Of a stretch of 64,000 nucleotides of DNA, positions 1 to 11,400 are shown one piece after another. Within the stretch, counting starts at the first letter, position 1. Every line of letters begins with the position of its first letter. The notes beneath the pieces were generated by a model. It was given only the letters and a program-made list of their open reading frames with translations. It had not been told where the DNA came from and made no database searches. Origin of the DNA: Telopea speciosissima (Eukaryota > Streptophyta > Magnoliopsida > Proteales > Proteaceae); the NCBI RefSeq assembly GCF_018873765.1, contig NC_057923.1, positions 19,129,913 to 19,193,912 on the forward strand. The letters run 5' to 3'. The position numbers and the translations under genes were made by a program.

Positions 1-1660
1 GGTTGCTTTCCTTCATCCTGAAAGCAATATTCATGAGAGAGCTTACATGTGCTTGTATAAAATAACGTATGTGTTCTTTGTTATTCTGATGCTGTTTTTA
101 TTTTTACATTCTTTTTCTGTGGGTAAGCTGTGGTTCGAACTGTAAATATCTTGGGTTCCAAGGCTATAAGACCAGTAGTATTGTCTAAAGAGCAAAGAAC
201 TTGGAACATGCTTTCATGATTATAAGATCAGAACCAACCGACTGTAGGTTCCGATCCTCTAACCTTAAATACCTGGCACAGGTAATTAGGACCGTGATCC
301 CTCAGACATTAACTTTAAGCTTATCTGCATAAGAAAAATGAGACCTACTGCTTGAATTTGTTGCTTTTGAATTAATTTTTGTATATCAATTCAAATCTTC
401 TAATATATCGTATACGCCTCTGGGTTTTCTTTCACAGACTGGAGCAGTTCAATGATTTATTGCTTCAGGAGAACGGTCCCAGTCGGCACATGATATCTCC
501 CTTGTTTGACTTAATTGCTTTACAATCTGTTGTGACCAACAAGTCTGTTCTTCTGGAGGTTCTTAAGGTATGTTGTGCAACTTTTATCTTGGTTATATTT
601 ATATCTGATACTAGTGGGCGAGCCTTGGCTATTGCAACCTGTTGGTTGCAAGTTTAAAACTTGGAAACAGCCTCTCCTGCGAAGCAGCAGGGGGTAGGGC
701 TGGGTACATTTGCCCCCCCCCCGACCCTACAGTAATGGGAGCCTCGTGCACTGGGTTGCTCTATATTTATATCTGATACTCATGAAATTTTGCAGATAGT
801 AAGCAGTGTGCTCGAAAACTTCGCCTAGTGAAGAAAAAATCGATCTCCCCCACCCCATAAAAAATAAACTAAACAATCAAACTTCTTATAAGAGCACAGT
901 TCATAAATTTGTTTGTACGCTGCAAGGAGTTGGTCAAAGCATCAACTAGCTAATAGAGTGCACTTGAATAGACTGACATCATTTTTCTTTCCAGTAAAAA
1001 AGGTCGCAAGAACTAATATATAATTCTCACTCTCTCTCACTCTTGAGCCCCTGCCCCCCCCCCCCCACTCTTTTATCCTCTAGTAAACATCTGACTTGGC
1101 TAGATGACTGTACATCCTTTCTGATTTCCCAGTCTTCTGGTTTATATGACAAAATTGAAGCCACTATGATTTTATGTAAGCCTGTTGAGTGTCGAAAAAG
1201 AATTTCACATATTTTCAGTGTTTGACACTTTTTGTCCCTAAATTGACAGACACTTCAGTGCATGCCTCAACTGCTTCTCACTAATTCTGACTGCTCTTCC
1301 TGATTTTGGTGCAGGGTAGCTGGTATTCAAATGTTGTTTGTGTGGGAAAGGAGGGTGATCTTCCCATACTGACTCTGACGTATTCTCCTCACTGAATTTT
1401 CATTTTTTTCCTTAATCAATTTATCCTATACCAATTGGCATTTCATAGTTTACAAATCATGATTCTCAACTTTTTTATTCCTCAACTACAGGTGTCCGAT
1501 TTCGCATATTGAGAACTTCAAATCTGGAAAGTTTCCAATGCATGATACTCCATCTAAAGAATATGCAAACACCTTGGTTAAAGGTCTTGTAGAAGGGAAA
1601 CAACTCTCAGAAGCAGAAGCCATGGCTTACATTGATGATGCTTCTGCTAGACCAATGTGA
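1..1660 (+). CDS. 3' part of a probable gamma-glutamylcyclotransferase-fold (AIG2/BtrG-like) protein
   Basis: Four exons join in one frame: 1-66 (cut by the window edge; frame from base 2), 438-567, 1315-1379 and 1492-1660, with TGA at 1658-1660. Their phases fit exactly (65+130+65+169 coding bases give 142 residues plus stop), and every junction is GT/AG (donors at 67, 568 and 1380). The visible part begins VAFLHPESNIHERAY, runs through MCLYKITLEQFNDLL and NVVCVGKEGDLPILTLT, and ends near TPSKEYANTLVKGL and AMAYIDD. The layout (short strand with LYKIT, then ..FNDLL, a later strand, then P-S-x-x-Y-x-x-x-L-V-x-G before a final YI) resembles the C-terminal half of the gamma-glutamylcyclotransferase fold. 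That match is from memory and is moderate. The N-terminal half with the usual YGSL-type loop lies outside the window, so catalysis cannot be judged. The exon chain is surer than the name. Confidence 0.55.
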
Positions 1661-1993
1661 TTGATTCAACTGCTCCGTTTTGTATATCCTAGAAACAAAT
1701 TTCCCCAAAATTATTAATCCCTTCTAGTCTTCTAGACACCATTTTTAATGCTACACAAATATTCTGGACTGAGTCATTAGAAGAACCGTCCATCTAATAT
1801 CTTTCCATTTGCTAGTCAAAGAAAGGTAACTCTATATGCTTTGTGACCGTCAGAGATGTTGCTTTTTGTTGCGACTTCTGTAATTGGATTGACAATGGCA
1901 ATGGCTTATTGCTTGCTATTTGGCTTTTAAGTCATGTTCATCTTTCCTTGAAAACTTGGATGATTACCTAAAACTGAGTTACAGTTTATCAAA
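1661..1993. other. 3' flank of the first gene, no further gene seen
   Basis: AT-rich sequence after the stop at 1660, probably 3' UTR then intergenic DNA up to the LINE tail at 1994. No clear polyadenylation hexamer could be assigned. Confidence 0.4.
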
Positions 1994-3546
1994 TTTTTTT
2001 TTTGGGTAATAAAGACCAAATTGATTAAAGGTTCATAAATACATCGTCCTCGTGATAAACAGAACATTTGTCTTTCATGGCTACATAAGCAAAATGTTGC
2101 AAAAAGGATAAAATGTTAGTATCCGTCAGCTCTCTGAATTAAATTCCAATGGAATTAGAAGATATGAATAAAAGCTTGGGGGTAAGAAGCCAAGGCCAAG
2201 GGGTCCCATTTGGTGAGGGAAGATGAGGGACATCTTTGCTGCTACTCCAAATATCTGAAATCTTGAAATTCAACTGGAGGGCATGCTTCAATCCCTTAGG
2301 CTCAGTTTGGTTGCAAGGGGAAATAAAGGGAAGGGAAGGGAAATTTTTCAAACCTAAAAAAAATATTTTTGTAATCATTACCCCATGTGATTGTATAAAC
2401 TACTTAAATTTCTTTCCATATTTAATAAAGACACATTTTACATTTTAAACCAAAGGAAAATGGATGCAAAGTAAAGTGAAATTTAATAACCAAATATGGA
2501 ATGATTTGGAGTTGGATATATTGTCACATGGTGTCACATGGGGTAATGATTAAAAAAATTCTTTTTTTAAGTATGAAAATTTCACTTCCCTTCCCTTTAA
2601 TTCCCCTTGCAAGCAAACGAAGCCTTAGCAATGCATGAGATATTAGCTTCCAAAATCTGTCATGTATCAAGAAAGCCTGCACCCACCAAAGTTATGCGCC
2701 CTTCTAGCAAAAAACAATAACTCCATCCTGATATATTCTAGGTTGGATCAGTTGTCCTGCACAGATCAAAATAGGGAAGTGTAATACAAGTAATGTAGCA
2801 TTTTGTAAAGGACAAGTGTTGGAATCGTAACTGAATATATACTTCATTGGGAGGAGGAAAGGTAAGGGGATAAATATTTAAGTTCGATAGGCACTTAGTT
2901 TTCTGAAAAACCCAATGGGGGTCTAGCTTAGCTAAGCCATGAACCACATTGTTCCGAAGACGCCAAATAAAATAACATGTAATAATAACCTCAGAGAAGA
3001 ACAAACAAAGAGAGTGTTTGTCCAGCTGCCTAATAGCTAAAGTAAGAGTGCAAAGATTTTCCAAAGAAGAAGATAAGAATTTTGTTCTTAGTCCCAATGG
3101 ACCCACAACCCATATTCGCTTTGCTCATTCACATGACAAGAAAAATGCCAGTAGAATTCCACACAGGATCCACAAAAAACACATAGAGAATCAATCGGTA
3201 TCCATTTGAAGGTAATTGCTTTAACCGGGATTCTTGCATTTAAGATACGCCGAAAGAAAATTTTAAATTTACGATGTATAGGAATTTTCCAAAAATAACG
3301 CTACCAAGATCTTTCTCTGGAAATAGGAGATTCTAGGTGAAAGTAGGAATTGAGCAGCAAGCTTTGAAGAGAATCTTCCATCTACTGCTTAAACAGTTTA
3401 TCAAATTATCAACCCAATCTTTCGTAATGAATAAGGAGAGACCTATTGATGACCGAGCCACTTTGATACTACTCCTTAGCTCCCCTATTGAGTGAAGTCG
3501 CCAAAGCAAGTCTAAAGGCCAAAAAATGATCTTTGAATTTTACTAT
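1994..3546 (-). mobile_element. LINE (L1-type) 3' remnant, minus strand
   Basis: Read on the minus strand this is the 3' end of a LINE. The frame at 3106-2738 contains SEVIITCYFIWRLRNNVVHG, matching the equivalent stretch VFIITCYFIWETRNNIIF of the better LINE at 55247-57670. The nucleotides around 3205-3300 also align with 56149-56230 (same TTAACCGG..TTGCAT and AAATTTA..ATGTA order). The element ends in a poly(T) run at 1994-2003 on the plus strand, i.e. a poly(A) tail, preceded by TTTATTACCC. It is 5' truncated, frame-broken, interrupted by a MITE at 2299-2624, and bounded on the right by the solo LTR at 3552. Confidence 0.7.
2299..2624. mobile_element. Tourist-like MITE (PIF/Harbinger), 326 bp
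   Basis: Terminal inverted repeats begin GGCTCAGTTTGGTTGCAAGG on the left and are mirrored by CCTTGCAAGCAAACGAAGCC on the right; they extend about 35 bp through runs of GGGAAGG. A TTA target duplication flanks the element at 2296-2298 and 2625-2627. The GG..CAGTTTGG terminus plus a TTA duplication is the Tourist/PIF signature. The interior is AT-rich and non-coding. It sits inside the older LINE remnant. Confidence 0.85.
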
Positions 3547-3551
3547 GTATC

Positions 3552-5338
3552 TGATGAGCACATTTATGTGTGAAATCTTAGGGCATAAAGCATACATTTT
3601 ACCACATTGGACAGAGTTACTCGGTGCTTTCTTGTGCTTTTTAGGTTTTAGGTGAATTCTTGTGAAAATGGAGGAGATGATGCTAAGGAAATGTTTTTAA
3701 GTTGTTTAAAGGTGTTAATGGCTTGGATGCGTAGCCCATCGAGTCAGCTTCGCAACGGTTCAAACGGCACTTGATTCCGAGTTGAAACGAAGAAGTTACG
3801 GTCGTTTCCGTAACGAAGCACGAAAATGGTCTATAAGGGTTTATTTGTAATTATTGATAGTCGGCTGGGGATAAAGTGAAGCGAAAGTTCGTATTCTAGG
3901 GGTCTTAACGAATTATCAGAAGTTATATTTCCTGTACCCGAAAGATTCCATTTGGAAGGCTCTAGACAGTCCAACTTCAACTTGAGATATCTTGGGCTCC
4001 CGAACTCCAAATTGGACGAAATTTGGGTCTATTTTGGGTAATTTTTTGCAAGGAACACAATGGTGAGGCCTATATAAGCACCCCATGTTCCAAATTTTTT
4101 GAAGGACAGAATGGGTATATTTTATTTATTCTTGAAGGAATCCTAGTCATCACCCTTACTCTCTCTCTCCTCCAACTTCTCAAGGCACTTCTGAAATTCT
4201 ACTTGGGATAAATTTATTTTGAAAGATATTCTCTCACCTATGGAAAGTTGAAAAATCAAAGATGCTTTGATTTTATTGCTTGGAGAAGATATCTACAAAG
4301 AAAATGAAGCACTTGTTAGAATGGGAAGTTTATTTTTCTAGAAATAAAAGGTCTATGTAAACAATCTTCTCTTCTTCTTCTTTCTATTTTTTTCTTTTTT
4401 CTTAAGATTCAATGCATTGTAAAAGAGGAAGGATAAGAGAATATTCTCTTTTCTTAGGGAATATTTCTCCTACACTTCCCTCTTCTCTCTTCTCCTCTCT
4501 TCCCCCTATAAATACCCCTTGCCCTTTGGCTTGTAACAAGTCAGTTTTTTTAGTTTAGTTTTTAGTTAGTTTCTAATTCAATTTTAATTCAGTTTTTTGT
4601 GTAATTTTTAGTTCATTCACTTAGTAAAATTTCTTTTCTTCTTCTCCTTCTAAGTTGTGATTTTTGGCCTTTCTAAGTTCTAGTTTGCTTTTTGATTTTC
4701 ATTTAATGGTTGTAATAGGTTTAGTTTATGCTTTAATTTCAATTTAAGTCTTCAATTGGGTTGTAATTTCTTAATTCTAGTTTAGGTTTTAAGCCTTCTA
4801 ATCTAAGTTCTTAAGTTGATGACAAGACTTGAAGATTTAGAAGAGAAGGCCATGATAAGTTTATGCAAGTATTTAAGCTTTTCAATTACATTTATGCAAG
4901 CACATCCAGGTTTTACTATCTAAACTCTCAATCTCATTCTCCCTCTCCTCTATCTCTCTCTATCTTCTTCTTCTTCTCCCTCTATTTCTTTCATTTTTTT
5001 TATATGGCTTTGGTATGTGGATGCACTTTTATTCCTTTATTTCTTTTTATGTGATTATGAAGTGTGGCTGCGTTTTTGTTATTCCTTCCAATTTACGTTT
5101 GTTTGATAGGTTAGATGTTCATGTGTTAGGACGCTAATTTAATCCCTTAATTTTGTTAGATGCTTATGAGTTAGGATGCATTAATTTTCATTAGTTTAAT
5201 TTAACACTTTAATTTGGTTCACTTTGCATTACTTTTAAATTAGTTAAATAGAGTGGCGTATATCTCCTCGTGTTCGACCCGTAGCTACAATTGACCCGTA
5301 CGCTTGCGGTAATTTTTAAACTCAAACAATATCCTCGG
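3552..5338 (+). mobile_element. Solo LTR, about 1.79 kb (probably Ty3-type), copy 1
   Basis: Starts TGATGAGCACATTTATGTG and ends ..ACTCAAACA, so TG..CA borders. It is collinear over its whole length with the copy at 59255-61008. Flanks are GTATC (3547-3551) and ATATC (5339-5343), a five-base target duplication with one mismatch. It contains a TATA box (4507-4514), CT-rich leader stretches and a conserved TATCTCCTCGTGTTCGACC block near the 3' end. No internal region, primer site or second LTR follows, so it is a solo LTR left by recombination. The short frame at 4023-4211 is LTR sequence, not a gene. Confidence 0.85.
4507..4514 (+). promoter_or_regulatory. TATA box of the solo LTR, copy 1
   Basis: TATAAATA followed by CCCCTTGCCCTTTGG, conserved at the same place in the second copy (60278-60285). 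This is the expected LTR promoter; whether it is active is unknown. Confidence 0.6.
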
Positions 5339-5356
5339 TCATAGTAGATGTAGATG

Positions 5357-5497
5357 GGAAAATTGTGTTGTCACCAAAGTTGGTTACAACAAGATTGTAA
5401 CGTCACATTTTTTTGTCTGTTGTTTTATTCATGAAAGTTATTTTAATCATGGGTAAAAATGGGTTTTCAAAATAAGTTGAAAGTGTTTTGTCACCAC
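5357..5497 (-). mobile_element. Remnant of a MULE-type MITE family member
   Basis: The reverse complement aligns with the complete family member in golgin intron 11 (44812-45098): shared blocks CACTTTCAA.TTATTTTGAAA, TTTTTACCC and TCTTGTTGTAACCAA. It abuts the RTE remnant at about 5480, so it seems to have landed in or next to that LINE. Its ends are not clean. Confidence 0.5.
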
Positions 5498-5517
5498 ACC
5501 ATTATACATATCTTTAA

Positions 5518-7368
5518 GGGAAATTTACAAAACACCCCTTGAAAATGGGTCAAAACTCAGATCACCCCTGAAATTTGAAAATACTCAGATTTCCCCTTCT
5601 ATACTAACAATGTTAGTCTGCTGTTAATTATTGTTGTAAAAGGACTATTTTAGCCTTGTACTAAAACTTTAGAATCAAATTTACAATACTACCCTTTCCT
5701 TCATCTTCAACCTAAAATACCCCACCCTTTCCTCTCTCTCCTCTCTTCTACCTCGCCAGCTAGTAGCCCCCCACCCCTCCTCTGCTCTGCAACTTGCCCG
5801 GGGCTCCTCCGTTCTCCTCTGGTTTTCGTTCTGTGTAGAGGTTGAAAGAGGGAAGCGAGAGAGGGGGTTTCCATTTCTGCAACTTGCCCGGGGCTGGCTA
5901 GGCTGGCCCTTCTTATTCTTGTGGAAATACTTCTGCTGGAACCTTTGATCCACATCAAAGATATGACTTGAGCTTCTCACTCAAGCCTGGATCAGCATCC
6001 CATCGACTTTGCAAAGCATCCCACCTCAGTACCTCACGGAACTGCATCTCACAGTCGCAAAAATCTGAATCTCATAGATTTGGGGCATCAAGCCAAATAT
6101 ACTCAACTCAATCAATCGAGGGATATGACTTATGGCCTTTCATATATAATAAAGTTGCTTTAAAAAAAAAGTGAAGAGAGAGAGGAACGACCAACTGTAG
6201 TTTCAAATCAGAGGGAGAGAGCGGAAAAAGGTCTTTTTGATCCATATGTCTGCAAATCGAAATGGAGCTGAGAGGGTATGTCAATGGGACACCTACAAAA
6301 CCCACGGAATGTGATTCTCGCGGGTTTTAATGTTAATATAAACCCTAACATCAACCCGCACAATTGGATTTACCAGAAATGGCGATTCACCGATCCCCTG
6401 CTGACATTGCGATTTCTCTCTCTCATTTGGCAGGGATTGAGCAGGTCGGTGATTTGAGCCTCTGGGTCACCGAAATCATCGTTTCCTACGATTTCATTAA
6501 AGGGTTTCTTCTTTTTATTTTTTTACATTTTCCCCCTTTTTTTTGGGGGGGGGGGGTTGGGTTGGGATCATACCTAGAATCGGGTAGATCTGTAGAAATT
6601 TCGATTGATCTCAGTGATCATTCTCTTCGATTGTTAAATAACAAAGAAAAAAAAACAAAGAATTGCAGAAACAAAACTGAGAATGTTCCTAGAAACTGAT
6701 CAAGAATGGAATTAAAAGTGGCAACCGCAGCAGAGAGTGGAAACGAGGTAGATGGCTTCAAATAGTGAAATGATCCTAAAGAGAATGTCGTCAATGAGAG
6801 AGCTGAAAACCTAAGCGTCTCCATTGGAAAGGGTAGATTCTGAATCACAATGGCCATGGACGCTTATTAAATTTCTTGAAAAACCCAGGCTTTTTCTCCA
6901 TTACAGAGATCGGAAGGGGTCTCCTCTGATTTCCTGAGTGACGATGAGACGGAGAACAGTTTCGCTGCTGGTTCCATTCTATGGCCGTGGCCAGAGAGAG
7001 CTGGTGGAGGTCAACAGCCCCAAGACCCAGTTTTTGGGTGCAACTACAAGCCATTTTTGGATTGCGAGGAAGAAGACGACGGCGACTCGTCTACTTGAGA
7101 TTGAGTTGCAGGTCATGTGAGGAAGAGAGTGTGAGGAAGAAGATAAATTTTGGGGTTTTTAGATTAAAGGGTAAAATAGTAATTATATATTGGTCAAGGG
7201 TAGTTTAGGGTTTTAAATAAATTTAACTATTTGACTTCATCAGTTAACTAACGGTAGGGTGTAATCTCAGTATTGGGCTCTATTACAGGGGGTGATCTGA
7301 ATATTTTTAAATTTCAGGGGGTGATCTGAGTTTCGACCCATTTTTAGGGGGTGTTTTGTAAATTTCCC
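5518..7368. mobile_element. Non-autonomous Mutator-like element (Pack-MULE type), 1851 bp
   Basis: Terminal inverted repeats of at least 75 bp start GGGAAATTTACAAAACACCC at both ends and share GGGTC.AAACTCAGATCACC. A perfect nine-base target duplication, TATCTTTAA, lies at 5509-5517 and 7369-7377; nine bases is the MULE hallmark. No transposase frame is present. The interior is much more GC-rich than its surroundings and holds gene-like pieces: a Met-initiated stretch at 6379 (MAIHRSPADIAISLSHLAGI..) and a splice-acceptor-plus-exon at 6907-7098. A 15-base stretch, AACTTGCCCGGGGCT, occurs twice (about 5790 and 5880). Confidence 0.85.
6907..7098 (+). pseudogene. Captured terminal exon inside the MULE
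   Basis: A pyrimidine-rich tract ending TTCTCCATTACAG at 6906 looks like a splice acceptor. It is followed by an open frame of 63 codons to TGA at 7096-7098, beginning RSEGVSSDFLSDDETENSF and containing ILWPWPERAGGGQQPQDPVF, NYKPFLDC and EEEDDGDSST. The acidic, protein-like composition and the acceptor suggest an exon copied from a host gene. The donor gene is not recognised and the pieces upstream do not form a clear gene. Confidence 0.5.
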
Positions 7369-7575
7369 TATCTTTAATTGTGTTTACATATTTACTTGAA
7401 ACACTTATCCTCTTTAGCACTTGCAAGATCAACTCTTTAGGGACTTTGTCATAAGCTTTTTCTAGGTCAATAAAGACTATATGGAGATCCTTCTTGCAAT
7501 CTCTAAATCTTTCCACGAGTCTACTAAGTAAATAAATAGCTTCTGCTGTGGATCTTCTTGCGATCTCTAAATTGT

Positions 7576-7961
7576 TGGAATATTATCTCGAAAGTATTGT
7601 CATGATTGCAAAGGTGATGCATTTACCCAAAAGACCTAAGAATGTTGTTCATGAACATTCTGGTTACTATATAGTGTTATGACAAACTATGTTTTGTGCA
7701 ATTTTATAGATGTGTTTTGATAATGTGGTATGGCACTAACATGTTCATTAAGTAATGTCTAGAGCATCACACTAGTAATCAAGGTAAAGTTCATTAAGCA
7801 AAATCAAGTTGGGTTGGAGGAGAGTACTGAAGTATAGGCATCAGACGATGTCATATGTGAAACATATTACTGCCAATGGGATGGACAAAAATATATGGTT
7901 TAATTTATGATGCTCTTGTTAGTTATTTATTGCTGGGTGGTATACTCTTGATGCTCTTACG
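7576..7961. other. Unassigned AT-rich sequence
   Basis: No coding signal, long repeat or RNA gene recognised between the RTE remnant and the CACTA terminus. Confidence 0.3.
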
Positions 7962-8315
7962 CACTACAAGAAAAAGGGTCTATGGCGGCGTTTATGCTAA
8001 AACTTAAGGAAACGCCGCCAAAAGGTTATAACGGCGTTTTTGTTTGTACCGCACAAATGCCGTGAAATGTACCGCAGGGAATTTGTCACGGCATTTTTTA
8101 CATATGCCCGTGTAACTCCGCTTTTAAAAGCGTTTGTGTGAAAACGCCGGGATAAGTTTTGGATTTAGCGGCGTTTATATATAAACGCCGGAAAAATGTG
8201 TAGTCCAACAAAAGGATAATTAGAGGTATTTATTTAGTGACACTTGTGTATAAACGTCGGTAAAAGGTATAATTAGCGGCATTTAGTAAGAAACGCCGCT
8301 ACATATAGTATTTTT
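7962..8315. mobile_element. CACTA (En/Spm) transposon terminus with subterminal repeats
   Basis: Begins CACTACAAGAAAAAGGG, the standard plant CACTA end. It is followed within 350 bp by many copies of GGCGTTT and AAACGCCG in both orientations (for example near 7983, 8010, 8030, 8150 and 8290), the expected subterminal transposase-binding array. I could not find the matching ..TTCTTGTAGTG end, so the far border and length are unknown. Confidence 0.75.
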
Positions 8316-10814
8316 TTTTTAAAAAAAATTTATTTACCTAATCCTTTAACCTGTTATTTTTGTGGTGCAAATCCTTTAACCTGTTATGTTATCTTATCCT
8401 TTAACCTATTGATGTGAAGAGACATAAAATTTTCACCAAAAAAAAAGAGAGGATTCATCCCTAAAAACAATGAAATAATGACGAGATCCAAAATAGTTTA
8501 AGTTTACATGTACAAATGACCGTTTGAAACTTAATTACATTTAGTCTACCTTACCCCAAAGGACACTTACAACCTATGACAAATTAATAAAATTCAAAAA
8601 CAAAATAAACAATGTATGTACTTTGCTCTCTTTGTCTTCAATCAATGAACACCTTAGACAAGGAGTGTTGAAAATCACCAAGCAACTCCAGTAAACACAC
8701 AAAATTTAGCAATAGCTCATTAACATTAGTATTCAAATGGACATTACCTGCAGCAATATAACTATGTACCAATCTTTATTAGCTCGATCATATAAAAAAA
8801 GTGTCTGATTTGAAATCAAACTTCGCAATAGGCAATACCTGTAGCAATATAACCATATACCAATTTTATCAGCTCATATCGGCATAAAGTATCATAGAGA
8901 ACAAAGAAGAAGAATTTACAATGATTGATACACCATCTCTATGTCACTGTATAGTTCAATCATATCTTATGATGATATCCCCAAAAGAACAAACTAAAAA
9001 AGAACTACTGCAGACACACTTCTGCTAACTTTCAACTAAGAAGCATGGTCAGATTTTTAGTATTTCATCTATTTCCAATTTCAACCAAAGAACATGCCTA
9101 AACTACCATGAAAAAAATAATGCTAACAACTAAATCTTTAAGGTTGAAAATAGAGTTCCGAAAATTCCCAAGTTTGAAAAGAGAACAAAAGAAATCCTAA
9201 ACCAAATGGAGTAGGGTCCCTACCTGAATTAGAAAGAGATAATAAAGTCAAAGAACCCAGAAAACTACTACTCCCTTGGCTGAAAATGCTCGTTGTTTTT
9301 CTATTTTCCTTCTCTGACCTTCCTCTCTCTCGTCTCATATAACTCTGCAGCAATGTACATTGACCTAACAAGAGAAACATATAGACACATTTATTCGAAA
9401 GTGAAAAGAAAATAAATACAAAGCAACAATTAAAAATAAATAATGTGGAGAAGGAAGCTGTGTTTTTTACAATATTTGTTCCATGAAACAACTTCTTCAC
9501 ATTTATAATTGGATATGATTTTAATCACATTGAATATACCAATTAGGTCAATGAAATCTTATCTCATTATAGTGTGATTTCAATCACATTGAAATCATAC
9601 CAAATAAATTTGTGAATCAAAAACAATATTCCTCAGCTAACAAAAATTATGGGAAGAGGTAGGGTCCTAATAGAATAATTTTATCAAAACAAACACTTCT
9701 ACATAATTATAACAAATAATTCCCAAAGTAGCAGTTATTACAAAATAGTTCCTTCATATTCTAATATCACATAATAGACTATAGCCCATGTAATTAATTA
9801 CTGTCAGACCCAATCTACTGAAATTACTAGTTCAGAGATTCTGTAATTATGACTGGACCAATAAAATATTTTCAAAAAATATTTAATAAAAAAATTATCA
9901 ATAAATAATTTTAATTAAAAAAAACCTTTGTACACAATTTGTGAGAATGTCATCGGATCCGAATTTGTGTCCAATCAACGAAAGACATTCTCTCTCTACT
10001 TGATATTATCCCATAAGGTAACGGATTCCATTTAAGGGCATATCATTTGACTATGGTCAAACTTTGCCAATCAGCACACCAACATTTAGTCATTGACATC
10101 AACTATTGGTGCCCCTAAGTTCACAATGCGTGGCTGCATGGATTAGGACTCCTTAGGTGAAGGGACTAAATGTATACTACTAACAACAATTTCGTCCTAA
10201 GTCGACTATGACGACCAACATAACACATGCAAATTTCTCGTATGATCCGATTTAATGTACGCATAATATATACACTCATACTTGCGTCATAGAATCTCCA
10301 TTCCTAAGAACACATAGTGCGACAACCATATGAACAGAGTGCCCAGTCCCATCCCTAGTCATGTACTTTTTTTAGGTTAAAACTTAAGAACAACCAAGAC
10401 CCATTGTATTATGCAAATTAATTTGAATTAGAAGATATAAAATATATATTTGATGGACTCACTTCCAACATCAAGTCCATCCTTTATGATCCCAAATTGT
10501 GTGACAATGGCTTTCAACTAAGAAACCATAATTCTTTTTTTTCACTTTTACATTTAATTCCATTATACAAATGTTGGAAATAAAATGGAATTCATTATCA
10601 TGTCTTTATCAAATCTTATTTAGTAGTGTAATGAACTGTTGTCGCGTCAGTTTCAATGCTATCCTTTATAACCCCAAACTTAGTATGACAATGGTTTTCA
10701 ACCAAGAAACCAAAAAAACATTGTCTTACTTTTAATTCCATTCTATAGATATTGGAAGAGAAATTGCTTTCAAGTAGAACCATTTGATTCTAATCGTGTT
10801 TAAAAAAGGTTAGG
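8316..10814. other. 2.5 kb AT-rich stretch without a recognised gene
   Basis: It may be the inner part of the CACTA element, but no transposase similarity was seen. A 120-codon frame on the minus strand (9500-9138) has low-complexity, hydrophobic composition and is not convincing. A small inverted repeat of the GATTTTAATCACATTGAA type lies at about 9508-9603. Phrases such as TCAACTAAGAAACCA recur near 10515 and 10700, so local duplication is likely. Confidence 0.35.
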
Positions 10815-11400
10815 GTCAACAATTACCAGTTCCTTTGGGGATGAAAACCTCTGGCAAATAGGGGTTTGGAAGTCTCTATTTGGGTCATGTCAAAGCTTTA
10901 AGGAAATTCTTTGAAAGGATAAAAGAGAACAAGTTGAGATTGAATCCCCAAAAGTGTATATTTGGAACAATTACGGGAAAGCTCTTAGGGTTCATAGTCA
11001 GTCATCGGGGAATAGAAATAAACCCCACAAAGATAAAGGTGGTCATGGAGATGACGCCACCAAAAACTGAGAAAGACATCAGAGGATTCCTACTTAGGAC
11101 CCCGTACATCAATTGGTTCATTGCTCGATTAAAAATGATGTGTGAGCCGATATTCAAATTGATCAAGAAAAACAAACCGAAGGAATGGAATGATCATTGT
11201 CAAAAGGCCTTTGAGAAAATCAAATAATACTTGTTGAGCCCACCAGTATTGGTATCACCAATATTAAGCAAACCCTTGTGAGTCTACTTGTTTGTATCAG
11301 ACACAGCCATGGGAGCAATATTCTACTACTTGTGTAAGAAGTTTGTTGACTACAAAGTCAAATACACCCCTAGAGAAAGTTTGTGCAACACTGATCTAAG
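10815..11400 (+). mobile_element. Ty3-type (Tat/Ogre-like) pol fragment
   Basis: Frame 10880-11227 reads GHVKALRKFFERIKENKLRL, NPQKCIFG, LLGFIVSHRGIEINPTKI, EMTPPKTEKDIRGFL and CEPIFKLIKKNKPKEW, the end of the Ty3 reverse transcriptase and the link to RNase H. After the stop at 11225 the reading continues with LLSPPVLVSP and, frame-shifted, KYTPRESLC of RNase H. Just upstream, a broken MPFGMK-type motif is visible at about 10830. There are no LTRs, protease or integrase: a decayed scrap. Confidence 0.8.

Larger units (their letters stand above)
5480..7575 (-). mobile_element. RTE-type LINE reverse transcriptase remnant, split by a MULE
   Basis: On the minus strand 7575-7378 reads ARRSTAEAIYLLSRLVERF then DLHIVFIDLEKAYDKVPKEL and VSSKYVNTIKD, the first part of an RTE reverse transcriptase. 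The reading resumes on the far side of the MULE, at 5517-5480, as KDMYNGVVT, which matches KDMYDGVVT in the second RTE copy at 24372-24400. This independently confirms that the MULE (5518-7368) inserted here. The palm is lost and the remnant is non-functional. Confidence 0.8.

Noticed and set aside
4023..4211. Short frame MGLFWVIFCKEHNGEAY.. repeated at 59.8 kb as LGLFWVIFRKEY..
   Set aside because: Both lie in the same position of two solo LTR copies; the shared reading reflects LTR similarity, not a gene.
7962..8315. CRISPR-like regular short repeats
   Set aside because: This is a eukaryotic genome; the GGCGTTT words occur in both orientations with irregular spacing, as in CACTA subterminal arrays.
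9138..9500. 120-codon hydrophobic minus-strand frame as a membrane protein
   Set aside because: Composition follows the local AT-rich sequence and no conserved motif or splice signals are seen.
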